Shown: piece by piece, positions 50,514-59,901 of the stretch
Layout: every line of letters starts with the position of its first letter
Position numbering within the stretch: position 1 is the stretch's first letter
Source: Algicoccus sp048820935
Lineage (GTDB): Bacteria; Pseudomonadota; Gammaproteobacteria; Burkholderiales; Burkholderiaceae_B
NCBI RefSeq assembly: GCF_048820935.1
Contig: NZ_JBMERD010000006.1
Span: 124,001 to 188,000, forward strand
DNA length: 64,000 bases
Direction of reading: 5' to 3'
The notes under the pieces: generated by a model
The model's database searches: none
Told to the model about the DNA's origin: nothing
What the model saw: the letters and a program-made list of their open reading frames with translations, nothing else
Position numbers and translations under genes: made by a program

Positions 50514-52379
50514 TCAGACGTCTTCAGACATCTCATCCAGGCGGGTTTGCATCGTTTCACGAATTTTCAGCAAAGCAGTCGGCATTTTGTCACTCAGTGA
50601 CTGAAACAGCTCATCATGCAATGCAAACTCTTCACGCCACGCAGCCACATCAATCGAAGACACTTGATCAAACTGGGATTGATCAAATGACAAGCCTGTC
50701 CAATCAATGTCTGTGTAGGAAGGACTTGTGCCAAAAAAGTGCGTTTCTCCACCTGATTGATCTTGCAAACGTGAAATCATCCACTTCAAGATTCTGGCGT
50801 TTTCACTAAATCCAGGCCACACGAATCGACCTTGGGCATCCGTTCTGAACCAGTTCACACAAAAAATCTGTGGTAATTGGACACCGCGTTTTGCTAAGAA
50901 CTGACCTAGGGACAGCCAATGGGCAAAGTAATCACCCATGTGGTAACCACAAAACGGCAACATGGCAAATGGATCACGACGCACAACCCCCTGCTTACCC
51001 GTTGCAGCAGCTGTCGTTTCGGACCCCATGGTCGCTGCCATGTACACGCCCTCTTCCCAATCTCGGGCATGCGTCACCAAAGGCACCGTGGTTGAACGGC
51101 GACCACCAAAGACAAACGCATCAATGACGACACCTTGAGGGTCATCCCACGCTTCATCCAGCACAGGATTGCGCGTTGCGCTCACCGTAAAACGGGCATT
51201 CGGATGTGCAGCTTTCACGCCTTTCGCACCCAATTCAGGCGTCCAATCTCGACCTTGCCAGTCAATCAAATGCGCAGGCGGCTGATCGGTCATACCTTCC
51301 CACCACACATCACCATCATCCGTTAACGCCACGTTGGTAAAAATAACGTCCTGATTCAAACTTTTCATGCAGTTGTAGTTTGACTCATAACTGGTCCCGG
51401 GTGCGACACCAAAATAACCGGCTTCTGGGTTAATGGCTCTAAGTCGACCTTTCTCATCAGGCCAGATCCAGGCAATGTCATCCCCAATGGTCGTAATTTC
51501 CCAACCTTGGCTGGCCAGTTCAGCAGGTGGAATCAGCATCGCAAAGTTGGTTTTGCCACACGCTGAAGGAAAAGCGGCCGCAACGTGATGTTTTTCACCA
51601 GATGGGGTTTTAACCCCCAAAATCAGCATGTGCTCTGCAAGCCAGCCGGGTGAATCATCATTGGCTTGTGCCTGCCCCATCGACGATGCAATTCTCAACG
51701 CTAGGCATTTCTTACCTAAAAGCGCATTGCCACCATAACCTGATCCGTAAGACCAGATTTCACGCGTCTCAGGAAAATGCACAATGTATTTAGTTTCATT
51801 ACACGGCCAAGCCACATCACTTTGTCCTGGCTGTAATGGAGCACCCACGCTGTGTACGCAGGGTACAAACAGACCGTCCTCACCCAAGACATCATAAACA
51901 GCACGTCCCATGCGTGTCATTAATTTCATATTGATAACGACATAAGGTGAATCGGTGAGCTCAACACCAATGCGAGCCATCGGTGATCCAAGGGGTCCCA
52001 TTGAGAATGGCACTACATAAAGCGTTCTGCCTCGCATGGCGCCATCAAACAGTCCGTTGAGTGTCTGACGCATCTGTGCCGGATCTTCCCAGTTATTTGT
52101 CGGACCCGCGTCGATTGCGTTTTCAGTACAAATAAAGGTGCGATCTTCAACGCGTGCCACGTCATCGACTGATGATCTCGCCAAAAAAGAATTGGGGCGC
52201 TTCTTGGGATTCAGCGCGATCAACGTGCCACGAGCCACAAGCTGTGCACACAACTCATCATATTCAGCCTGAGAGCCGTCACACCAAACCACTTGATCCG
52301 GCTTGGTCAGGTCAACAATTTCCGACACCCAACGCTGAAGTTCTTTGTGTTTCACAAAATCAGGAACGTGCCTCGTCAT
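50514..52379 (-). CDS. pckG: phosphoenolpyruvate carboxykinase (GTP)
   Basis: 621 residues, the GTP-type length. The substrate and nucleotide motifs are FPSACGKTNFAML with the reactive Cys and P-loop Lys, GDDIAWIWPDE, and FGGRRSTTVPLV. It makes PEP from oxaloacetate in gluconeogenesis. AAGGAG precedes the ATG, with a short hairpin just upstream of it (52397-52419). Pyruvate kinase follows closely. Confidence 0.96.
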   Translation of the reverse strand: MTRHVPDFVKHKELQRWVSEIVDLTKPDQVVWCDGSQAEYDELCAQLVARGTLIALNPKKRPNSFLARSSVDDVARVEDRTFICTENAIDAGPTNNWEDPAQMRQTLNGLFDGAMRGRTLYVVPFSMGPLGSPMARIGVELTDSPYVVINMKLMTRMGRAVYDVLGEDGLFVPCVHSVGAPLQPGQSDVAWPCNETKYIVHFPETREIWSYGSGYGGNALLGKKCLALRIASSMGQAQANDDSPGWLAEHMLILGVKTPSGEKHHVAAAFPSACGKTNFAMLIPPAELASQGWEITTIGDDIAWIWPDEKGRLRAINPEAGYFGVAPGTSYESNYNCMKSLNQDVIFTNVALTDDGDVWWEGMTDQPPAHLIDWQGRDWTPELGAKGVKAAHPNARFTVSATRNPVLDEAWDDPQGVVIDAFVFGGRRSTTVPLVTHARDWEEGVYMAATMGSETTAAATGKQGVVRRDPFAMLPFCGYHMGDYFAHWLSLGQFLAKRGVQLPQIFCVNWFRTDAQGRFVWPGFSENARILKWMISRLQDQSGGETHFFGTSPSYTDIDWTGLSFDQSQFDQVSSIDVAAWREEFALHDELFQSLSDKMPTALLKIRETMQTRLDEMSEDV

Positions 52380-52396
52380 ATACAGTCTCCTTTCAT

Positions 52397-52419
52397 TGAA
52401 CCTGAGAGATTAAGGTTCA
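52397..52419 (-). promoter_or_regulatory. hairpin in the pckG leader
   Basis: TGAACC and GGTTCA (52414-52419 and 52397-52402) form a stem with an 11-base loop, ending about 7 bases before the pckG ribosome site. It may affect translation. The loop is too small for a known aptamer. Confidence 0.35.
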
Positions 52420-52933
52420 TTATTTTGAGTTTTTTACTCACTTGTTCATCAAGCTTACTCTGAGCTGCGGAAAAAATCACAAAACATCCGCCCGACACGT
52501 ACAAGGAATATAGTGAAAGGAGATATTGACGGCAGAATGAACTACGCATATAGCACTCGATAACAAAAAAAATGGACTTTACGTGCATTACATGCGAATA
52601 GACAATCGGTAAGTTTTGATGAAATTATTTTTCAATTTATACCGATCATTTCATACTGAAGAACAGATGAGTCTCAAACGAGGCATAAAGATTTTACTTA
52701 GCACATGGTGTAGACCGTGTGGTTACGCATTTAATAAATCGCACAACGATGCTAATCTAATTTGATCACGATTCCATCAACGCTTAAAAAACTTTTTTCA
52801 AACCTGCACTTTGTGAATATTTGAGCGTATCACATACACCACGAGCGTGAGACTTTCGGAACGCGTAGCTCTAGCAAGAAATACGAAAATATCACACCAA
52901 ATCAATGATATAAAAAACATAAACAACACTCCT
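52420..52933. other. AT-rich intergenic region between divergent pckG and aldehyde dehydrogenase
   Basis: With flanks, about 600 bases hold no credible gene. The stretch is clearly more AT-rich than its neighbours and presumably holds both promoters. I see short A/T runs but no strong repeat or operator. Confidence 0.5.
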
Positions 52934-52958
52934 TGATCTGCTCAAAGATCAGATTTTT
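52934..52958 (+). promoter_or_regulatory. small hairpin with T-run in the aldehyde dehydrogenase leader
   Basis: TGATCT (52934-52939) and AGATCA (52946-52951) with a 6-base loop are followed by GATTTTT, 23 bases before the GTG start. It could act as an attenuator or as a weak terminator of readthrough. Confidence 0.35.
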
Positions 52959-52980
52959 CATCATCAGAGAAGGCAACATT

Positions 52981-54462
52981 GTGAAAAAATACAATCACTT
53001 CATTAACGGTCAGGACGTTGCGCCGACCAATGGCAACTGGATCGATAGCGTGGATCCCTATCGAGGTGAGGCTTGGGCACAAATCCCTCAAGGTAATGCC
53101 GCAGATGCGGATTTAGCCGTCATGGCCGCACATCGGGCAATGACAGAAGGTCCTTGGGCGCAAATGAACCCATCAGAGCGTGCGCGATTAATGATTCGCC
53201 TAGCTGACCTCATTGAGAAAAACGCAGAACACCTTGCAGAAATTGAAGTTCGTGACAACGGTAAATTGCTCACAGAAATGCGTGGTCAACTCAATTACCA
53301 ACCAAACTGGTGGCGATACTTTGCGGGTTTAGCCGACAAAATTGAAGGCAGCGTGATGCCGATCGACAAACCGCAGCATTTCACCTATACACGACAAGAA
53401 CCAGTGGGTGTGGTGGTGGCCATTACCGCCTGGAACTCTCCACTTTTATTTGTCGCTTGGAAATGCGCCGCTGCCATTGCGGCCGGATGCACCGTAGTCA
53501 TCAAACCGTCAGAGTTTGCCTCGGTCTCAACCTTGGAGTTTGTGCAACTGACTCGTGAAGCGGGCTTTCCCGATGGCGTCTTTAACGTCGTCACCGGATA
53601 TGGTGCAGAAATCGGTTCGGCACTCATCGATCATCCACAAGTCGCAAAAATCACATTTACAGGTTCAGATGCAACAGGCGCTTTAATTTACGCACAAGCT
53701 GCAAAAAGCATGAAACGAGTCTCGCTTGAGTTAGGCGGCAAATCCCCAAATATTGTGTTTGATGATTGCAATCTGGATGCCGCTGCTTCTGGCGTGATTT
53801 CAGGCATTTTTGCGGCAACGGGACAAACTTGCATTGCCGGTTCGCGTCTATTGGTTCAAAACTCGATCAAAGCGCAATTCACTGAAAAACTGGTTCAGCT
53901 TGGTCTGACCGCCCGTAAAGGCGATCCCATGAAGCCTGACACCAACATTGGTCCAGTCACAACTCAGCCACAATACGAAAAAATACTCGATTACATGCGC
54001 ATCGCAAAACAAGAAGGCGCACGTTGTGTTTTAGGGGGTGGCCCAGCCACTGATGCAAACTTACCCGGCGGCCAGTTTGTTGAACCCACTATCTTCACAG
54101 ATGTCACCCCTGAGATGCGTATTGCCAAAGAAGAGGTGTTTGGCCCAGTGTTATCTATCATTGGATTTGAAGACGAAGCCGATGCGATCCGTATTGCAAA
54201 CGACACGATCTACGGCCTTGCGGCAGGTATCTGGACCAAAGACATGGGCCGATCTTTTCGCATGTCTGCCGCGATCAAGGCCGGAACAATATGGGTCAAC
54301 ACCTACCGTGCAATTAGTTACATGATGCCATTTGGCGGCATGAAACATTCGGGCATAGGTCGAGAAAGTGGGATCGTTGCGATTCAGGAGTATCTGGAAA
54401 CAAAAAGCGTCTGGATTTCCTATGACGACAATGTCCCAAGCAATCCATTTGTGATGCGCTAA
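52981..54462 (+). CDS. aldehyde dehydrogenase family enzyme
   Basis: 493 residues from the GTG at 52981, chosen because GAAGG lies 8 bases upstream; the frame is open back to a TTG at 52933. NAD(P) binding is marked by ITAWNSPLLF, KPSEFASV and FTGSDATG; the general base is in LELGGKSPN, and catalytic Cys284 is in GQTCIAGS. The end has FGGMKHSGIGRESG. It oxidises an aldehyde to its acid; the substrate is unknown. It stands alone with its own terminator. Confidence 0.92.
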   Translation: MKKYNHFINGQDVAPTNGNWIDSVDPYRGEAWAQIPQGNAADADLAVMAAHRAMTEGPWAQMNPSERARLMIRLADLIEKNAEHLAEIEVRDNGKLLTEMRGQLNYQPNWWRYFAGLADKIEGSVMPIDKPQHFTYTRQEPVGVVVAITAWNSPLLFVAWKCAAAIAAGCTVVIKPSEFASVSTLEFVQLTREAGFPDGVFNVVTGYGAEIGSALIDHPQVAKITFTGSDATGALIYAQAAKSMKRVSLELGGKSPNIVFDDCNLDAAASGVISGIFAATGQTCIAGSRLLVQNSIKAQFTEKLVQLGLTARKGDPMKPDTNIGPVTTQPQYEKILDYMRIAKQEGARCVLGGGPATDANLPGGQFVEPTIFTDVTPEMRIAKEEVFGPVLSIIGFEDEADAIRIANDTIYGLAAGIWTKDMGRSFRMSAAIKAGTIWVNTYRAISYMMPFGGMKHSGIGRESGIVAIQEYLETKSVWISYDDNVPSNPFVMR

Positions 54463-54505
54463 GGTCATTAACCACCACACAGTTCTATATGTGATGCGCA
54501 GTGAA

Positions 54506-54535
54506 CGTGGCAAGTTTATTCAATAACTTGCCACG
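54506..54535 (+). terminator. terminator after aldehyde dehydrogenase
   Basis: CGTGGCAAGTT (54506-54516) and AACTTGCCACG (54525-54535) pair perfectly over 11 bases with an 8-base loop, followed by a T-rich CTCTTAATCTTT. Confidence 0.75.
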
Positions 54536-54689
54536 CTCTTAATCTTTGCACTAAAGAAAGCGGTGAAACTCGCGCCAGTCCGTACCTTGGCTGACTGTAC
54601 AATCATTTTCAAACAATGACTCGAACCATAAAACTTAACTTGATAATCTGTTAAATTCACCTAGCGACAATCCTCCAAACTCAATCGAC

Positions 54690-56042
54690 ATGATCCAAAA
54701 TGCCATTCCACCGGTCATTGAAGAATCCTTCAATGACATCAACCCGGGACTCATCAAACTTCTGATGGTCGCTGCCATTGCCGGTGGATTAAGCGGCTTA
54801 GTGGGCGGCGCATTTCATTGGTCTTTATTTCATGGACAAAACCATTTTCTGGCCTTTGTCACTTATCTTAAAACCCATCAAGATCTGATTCCGGGTTTAT
54901 TATTCCTCATGGTCATCACCGGCTGTAGTGTCGCCTTTGCACGCTGGCTGATTCGATTTGCGCCTTACGCTTCAGGTAGCGGGGTTCAACATATCGAAGC
55001 GGTCATGCGTGAAGAAATCAATCCGCCTAAATTTGCAGCCTTACCCGTCAAGTTTATTGGTGGCATCTTTGCGGTCATTCCACAATTGGCTTTAGGACGC
55101 GAAGGGCCCACCATTCAAATGGCCGCAATCATTGGGCAATACTGCGCTAAATTGTTCAGACTGGCCGTTGATGACATTCGCTTGATGTACACCGCCGTGG
55201 CAGGGGCTGGCTTGTCTGTAGCCTTTAATGCACCGTTATCTGGTGTGTTGTTTGTCATTGAAGAAGTGGCGCATCGCGTCACAATGCGACGTGCCATGGC
55301 AGCGATGATTTCCGTTGCTACTGCCATTACTGTGTATCGCGGCGTTTATGGAAATGAGCTCGACTTTATTACCGTCAAGCTTGCTGAACCACAAATCAAC
55401 CATTTAGTGATCTATGCCCTTCTCGGCTTTCTGATGGGTTGGCTAGGCATGCAATACAACCGAACCGTCATGTTTGGGCTTAACCTATTTAGCAACACTG
55501 CGCCTCGCCTCTCCCCTTGGATCAAAGCTGGTTTAGTCGCAGCACCCATCGCCATCCTGACATATTTCAATGCCGATTGGGTGGGTCCAGGCGACTATCA
55601 AGTCAATATGGTGTTATCAGGTCAGTTTGCTGCCTCAGCCCTCATTATGCTTTTAGCGATACGCTGGATTTTAAGTTCGGTTTCTTACAGCTTCGGAGCA
55701 CCGGGTGGTCTGTTTGCTCCTTTACTGCTGGTAGGCGCCATCATCGGATATTTGTTTGCTCAGGGCATCAACTTACTAACCGATCAGGTCTTTATGCTGG
55801 ATCCCGCTGCATTCGCACTTGTGGCTATGTCGGCATTTTTTGCAGGAATTGTGCGCGCACCCATCACGGGCATCTTATTAATTATGGAGATGAGTGGCTC
55901 GACTGTGCTCGCTGTACCTTTAATTGTAGCCAGTGTTTGTGCAAACATTGTCCCCACACTTTTCCAGAGCGCACCAGTTTACGATGCTTTAAGAGAACGC
56001 ATGCTTAAAAATGCACCTACATCAGATCTTCTCAAAAAATAA
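54690..56042 (+). CDS. clcB: ClC-family chloride channel/antiporter
   Basis: 450 residues and about 10-12 membrane segments. The chloride-binding loops are GSGVQHIEA (near 97), GREGP with the gating Glu (near 141), and GAPGGLFAPLL (near 340). The gating Glu is kept, as in H+/Cl- exchangers. There are no CBS domains at the C-terminus. Closest in layout to ClcB-like voltage-type proteins; the exact ion and role are inferred. Confidence 0.9.
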   Translation: MIQNAIPPVIEESFNDINPGLIKLLMVAAIAGGLSGLVGGAFHWSLFHGQNHFLAFVTYLKTHQDLIPGLLFLMVITGCSVAFARWLIRFAPYASGSGVQHIEAVMREEINPPKFAALPVKFIGGIFAVIPQLALGREGPTIQMAAIIGQYCAKLFRLAVDDIRLMYTAVAGAGLSVAFNAPLSGVLFVIEEVAHRVTMRRAMAAMISVATAITVYRGVYGNELDFITVKLAEPQINHLVIYALLGFLMGWLGMQYNRTVMFGLNLFSNTAPRLSPWIKAGLVAAPIAILTYFNADWVGPGDYQVNMVLSGQFAASALIMLLAIRWILSSVSYSFGAPGGLFAPLLLVGAIIGYLFAQGINLLTDQVFMLDPAAFALVAMSAFFAGIVRAPITGILLIMEMSGSTVLAVPLIVASVCANIVPTLFQSAPVYDALRERMLKNAPTSDLLKK

Positions 56043-56260
56043 ATACCATCTTTTTCTCATAAGATCCTATCGGATACCACGAAACCACTTAAGCTATCAA
56101 GCCACATTAAGAGTTTATTTGTCTTTAAAACCATGCTACGGTTATAAGCGGATTCTTGCGGCGATGCATCTTCCCTTACTTTGATGACCATGGTGCACTC
56201 GCCCAATTGGTCGCAAAATACAAACTGGCGTCAGCGACCAACGCCAACCGGGAGGCCTCT

Positions 56261-57913
56261 GTGAACGAAACAAAAAAAGATCCCATGATCCCCGACGGGG
56301 AAGTTAATCCGATTGATACGGACTATACCGTCGGACAAGACAACATTGTGATGAGCGTCGGCCCATTCGGGCTGGATATCCACAACCGCGTGTTTGCGGT
56401 CTCTGCCGGGCTCATTATTGCGTTTGTCGTTCTGACTGTTGCTTTTCAGAATTCCGTTGAACCCGTTTTTTCTAATTTATTAGATTGGCTGAAATCAAAT
56501 CTGGATTGGTTTTTTATCCTATCCGGTAATATCTTTGTCATTGTTTGTCTTGTCCTAGCTTTCACCCCCTTAGGCAGGGTGCGCATTGGTGGCACAGAGG
56601 CCAAACCAGACTACTCCTACGCCGCATGGTTCTCAATGCTCTTTGCCGCAGGCATGGGAATCGGACTGATGTTCTATGGTGTATCTGAACCCTTAGGGCA
56701 TTACATGTCATCTGTCGGTGGGACTGCCATTGAAAACGGCGTACGCACCGACTGGGCACCGTTAGGTGGTGCTGGTGGCAATCCCGCAGCCGCACAAGAT
56801 CTTGCCATGGCAGCCACGATTTACCACTGGGCACTACACCCTTGGGCCATCTACGGCATCCTTGCATTGGGACTGGCAATCTTCTCCTTTAACAAAGGTT
56901 TGCCTTTAACAATGCGATCCGTGTTCTACCCCCTTTTTGGGGAACGCATCTGGGGCTGGCCTGGACATATCATCGATACCTTGGCCGTTCTGGCCACCAT
57001 GTTTGGTCTGGCGACTTCACTAGGTTTTGGTTCATCACAGGCAGCTGCAGGCCTGCACTACCTGTTCGGTTTCCCGATTAATGACACCATGCAGATCATT
57101 CTGATTGTTGGCATCACAGGGTTGGCTTTATTTTCTGTGGTGGCGGGTCTGGATGCGGGTGTTAAACGTCTATCCGAACTCAATATGCTATTGGCTCTGA
57201 TTCTGCTGCTCTTTGTGGTCGCTGTGGGACCTACGCTGACAATTTTCAAAAGCCTTGGAACCAACCTAGTGTCTTATCTTGAGCACTTGCCCGAATTGAG
57301 TAATCCATTTGGTCGGGAAGACAAGAACTATTCACAAGGCTGGACCACCTTTTACTGGGCCTGGTGGATTTCCTGGTCGCCTTTTGTCGGTATGTTTGTA
57401 GCACGTGTCTCACGGGGCCGCACCGTTCGTGAATTTATTGTGTCTGTATTGATTGTGCCGTCTCTGGCATGTATGACTTGGATGACCGTTTTTGGCAACA
57501 CCGCCATTTCTCAAGTCATCAAAGACAAATACATGGCAGCCACCGAAGGTGAAGTGCCACTGCAGATCTTCTTGATGCTCGAACAGTTACCACTAACCAC
57601 CATCACCTCTTTTATTGCAATTATTCTGGTCGTGGTGTTCTTTGTGACATCTTCTGACTCAGGCTCACTGGTCATTGATGCGATTGCAGCTGGCGGGAAA
57701 GTGGAATCACCAGTTCCGCAACGTGTCTTCTGGGCCTCCTTTGAAGGCTTGGTCGCAGTCGCCTTGGTGCTAGGCGGTGGATTGGTGGCTTTGCAGGCCA
57801 TGGCAGTCTCCACAGGGTTCCCATTCACCATCGTTTTACTGGTCTCTACGGTCGCTGTGATCAAGGGTCTCATGAATGAGCCTAGAGCTCCGAAAAAATT
57901 CAAATCGAATTAA
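56261..57913 (+). CDS. BCCT-family transporter (betaine/carnitine/choline type)
   Basis: 550 residues from the GTG at 56261, which has GGGAGG 5 bases upstream; the frame is open back to 56156. Twelve membrane helices with the family signatures GMGIGLMFYGVSEP and WAWWISWSPFVGMFVARVSRGR. It imports a quaternary amine using Na+ or H+. The cytoplasmic tails are short, arguing against strong osmosensing. It is followed by a cNMP/CBS/DUF294 protein and an exonuclease, both likely in one functional unit. Confidence 0.93.
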   Translation: MNETKKDPMIPDGEVNPIDTDYTVGQDNIVMSVGPFGLDIHNRVFAVSAGLIIAFVVLTVAFQNSVEPVFSNLLDWLKSNLDWFFILSGNIFVIVCLVLAFTPLGRVRIGGTEAKPDYSYAAWFSMLFAAGMGIGLMFYGVSEPLGHYMSSVGGTAIENGVRTDWAPLGGAGGNPAAAQDLAMAATIYHWALHPWAIYGILALGLAIFSFNKGLPLTMRSVFYPLFGERIWGWPGHIIDTLAVLATMFGLATSLGFGSSQAAAGLHYLFGFPINDTMQIILIVGITGLALFSVVAGLDAGVKRLSELNMLLALILLLFVVAVGPTLTIFKSLGTNLVSYLEHLPELSNPFGREDKNYSQGWTTFYWAWWISWSPFVGMFVARVSRGRTVREFIVSVLIVPSLACMTWMTVFGNTAISQVIKDKYMAATEGEVPLQIFLMLEQLPLTTITSFIAIILVVVFFVTSSDSGSLVIDAIAAGGKVESPVPQRVFWASFEGLVAVALVLGGGLVALQAMAVSTGFPFTIVLLVSTVAVIKGLMNEPRAPKKFKSN

Positions 57914-57925
57914 TTAATCGCCTGC

Positions 57926-57961
57926 GCCCAGACATTTTGCATAAAGTGTCTGGGCTATTTG
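57926..57961 (+). terminator. probable terminator after the BCCT gene
   Basis: GCCCAGACA (57926-57934) pairs with TGTCTGGGC (57947-57955), and the stem extends inward through TTTT/AAAG to a GCAT loop; TATTTGT follows. It would partly separate the transporter from the next gene. Confidence 0.6.
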
Positions 57962-58010
57962 TCACGATTGAATTATTAACTACCATCTGCGCAAACACGC
58001 AAGGAACATC

Positions 58011-59870
58011 ATGGAAAGCGAACAGCTTGAAATCCTCGATTTTCTTCAAAAATACGCCCCTTTTACCTTTTTAACGCCAGAAACACTCACCGATATCGCA
58101 AAAACCATAGACGTGAAATATGTCAAACGCGATACCCCGATTCTGGAATACGGGCAAAAAGTCACTGAGTGGTATGTTGTGCGCAGTGGTGCTATCGAAA
58201 TATATCTTCGCGATGGCACACTCTATAACCGCATGACCGAAGGCGGGCATTTTGGGGAATCTGGGCTTCTGACGCGAGGTAAAAACCGCTATCCGGCAAC
58301 AGCCATTGAAGACTCCTTGCTCTATACCATTCCTGAAGACGTCTTTTTAAGTGCCTACGAAAACCACGAAGAATTTGCAGAAAGCATTGAACTTGAGAGC
58401 CGCTCACGCTTGCGGCAAGTGGTCTCCAAAGCCACACAGGCCAATGAGCTTATGTCCACGCATGTCAAAAAGCTCTTAAACAAAGAAGCTGTCTGCACGG
58501 CACCAGACACCCCGATCCATGCGGTCGCAGCACACATGTCTGAGCAAGGGGTGTCCTCAGTCCTCATTCGAGATGACAGTGGCATTATTGGTATTGTCAC
58601 AGACCGTGACATTCGCAACCGGGCTGTGGCCGTGTGCATGGATCTGACCCAACCCGTCAGCGAAATCATGACAACGGACATTGTGTCTGTCCAACACGAT
58701 CGCATGGCCATTGAAGCGATGCTGACCATGTTGCACCACAACGTCCATCACTTGCCAGTTCTACGCCGCGATGAGCCAGTCGGCGTGATTGCCTTATCTG
58801 ACATCTTGCGCTACGAGTCGCGCAATAGCCTATTTGTAGTCAGTCGAATTTACCATCAAGAAACGGTTGAGCAACTCGAAGAACTAAAGACAGAGGTGCA
58901 GGCCACCTTCAGCACCATGGTGAACCAAGAATCCAGCTCTTACATGATTGGCAGCGCCATGGCTGCCATTGGCAGGGCTTACAAACAACGCCTACTTGAG
59001 CTGGCGCATGAGAAACTGGGTCCCGCCCCCATCCCCTATTGTTTCCTAGCGCTTGGCAGCATGGCGCGTCAAGAACAGTTAATCGTGACCGATCAGGACA
59101 ACGCGCTCATTCTGGACGATTCCTTTGATCCAGCACGCCACGATGAATACTTCAAAGCACTAGCGACATTTGTATGTGACGGCTTAGACAAAGCCGGTTA
59201 CCCCTATTGCACCGGGGGTGTCATGGCCACGAATGATCAATGGCGACAACCCTTGAAAGTCTGGCGTGAATATTTCACCCAATGGATCGAAAAACCCAGC
59301 CCCAAATCTTTATTAGATAGCAATATTTTCTTTGATTTGGAAGGCGTTTACGGTCAGGCTGAGTTTGCTCATAACCTGCAAACCCTCATTAGCCAAAAAG
59401 CACGTGGTAACAACCGGTTTCTGGCTAGCATGGCCCGTAACGCGTTACAGCGCACACCACCCATCGGGTTCTTTAAGAACTTCGTGGTTGAAGCCGATGG
59501 TCGCCACAGTCGCACCATCAACCTCAAACGGCGCGGCACAGCACCTCTGACAGACTTAATTCGAGTCCACGCCCTAGCCATCGGATCACGCGCGCACAAC
59601 TCCTTTGAACGTTTGAACGACATCGAACAAGCAAAAATCCTGGCGCATGGTCGTACACAAGATATCCGCGATGCCTTAGAGTTTATTTCTTCAATCCGTG
59701 CACGCAACCAGGCTGAGCAACTGGCTCAAGAGCAAGTTCCCAGCAACAGTATCGTGCCCGATGATTTGTCGGATTTTGATCGTAAAAGTCTGCGTGATGC
59801 GTTTTTGATCTTGTCAAACGCCCAAAAATATCTAAGATTCCGCTATCAGCCTAATCGTTCGGCTCATTAA
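58011..59870 (+). CDS. cNMP-binding, CBS and DUF294 nucleotidyltransferase-like protein
   Basis: 619 residues in four parts: a cyclic-nucleotide-binding-like domain (about 15-130, GGHFGESGLL), two CBS repeats (about 160-275, with STHVKKLL and TDIVSVQ at their starts), a DUF294 nucleotidyltransferase domain (about 300-440, LALGSMARQEQLIVTDQDNA keeping the GS...DQD metal signature) and a helical DUF294 C-terminal domain. It is soluble, GlnD-like in its middle, and likely modifies a protein or ligand in response to a nucleotide. Its neighbours are a transporter and a DnaQ-type exonuclease. Confidence 0.88.
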   Translation: MESEQLEILDFLQKYAPFTFLTPETLTDIAKTIDVKYVKRDTPILEYGQKVTEWYVVRSGAIEIYLRDGTLYNRMTEGGHFGESGLLTRGKNRYPATAIEDSLLYTIPEDVFLSAYENHEEFAESIELESRSRLRQVVSKATQANELMSTHVKKLLNKEAVCTAPDTPIHAVAAHMSEQGVSSVLIRDDSGIIGIVTDRDIRNRAVAVCMDLTQPVSEIMTTDIVSVQHDRMAIEAMLTMLHHNVHHLPVLRRDEPVGVIALSDILRYESRNSLFVVSRIYHQETVEQLEELKTEVQATFSTMVNQESSSYMIGSAMAAIGRAYKQRLLELAHEKLGPAPIPYCFLALGSMARQEQLIVTDQDNALILDDSFDPARHDEYFKALATFVCDGLDKAGYPYCTGGVMATNDQWRQPLKVWREYFTQWIEKPSPKSLLDSNIFFDLEGVYGQAEFAHNLQTLISQKARGNNRFLASMARNALQRTPPIGFFKNFVVEADGRHSRTINLKRRGTAPLTDLIRVHALAIGSRAHNSFERLNDIEQAKILAHGRTQDIRDALEFISSIRARNQAEQLAQEQVPSNSIVPDDLSDFDRKSLRDAFLILSNAQKYLRFRYQPNRSAH

Positions 59871-59901
59871 CGAATCTGACACACGGACACTGGAGCGCAT
59901 T

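Noticed and set aside
52380..52420. Glycine or TPP riboswitch at pckG
   Set aside because: The CTCTCAGG-like string recalls a glycine aptamer, but the rest of the conserved core is absent.
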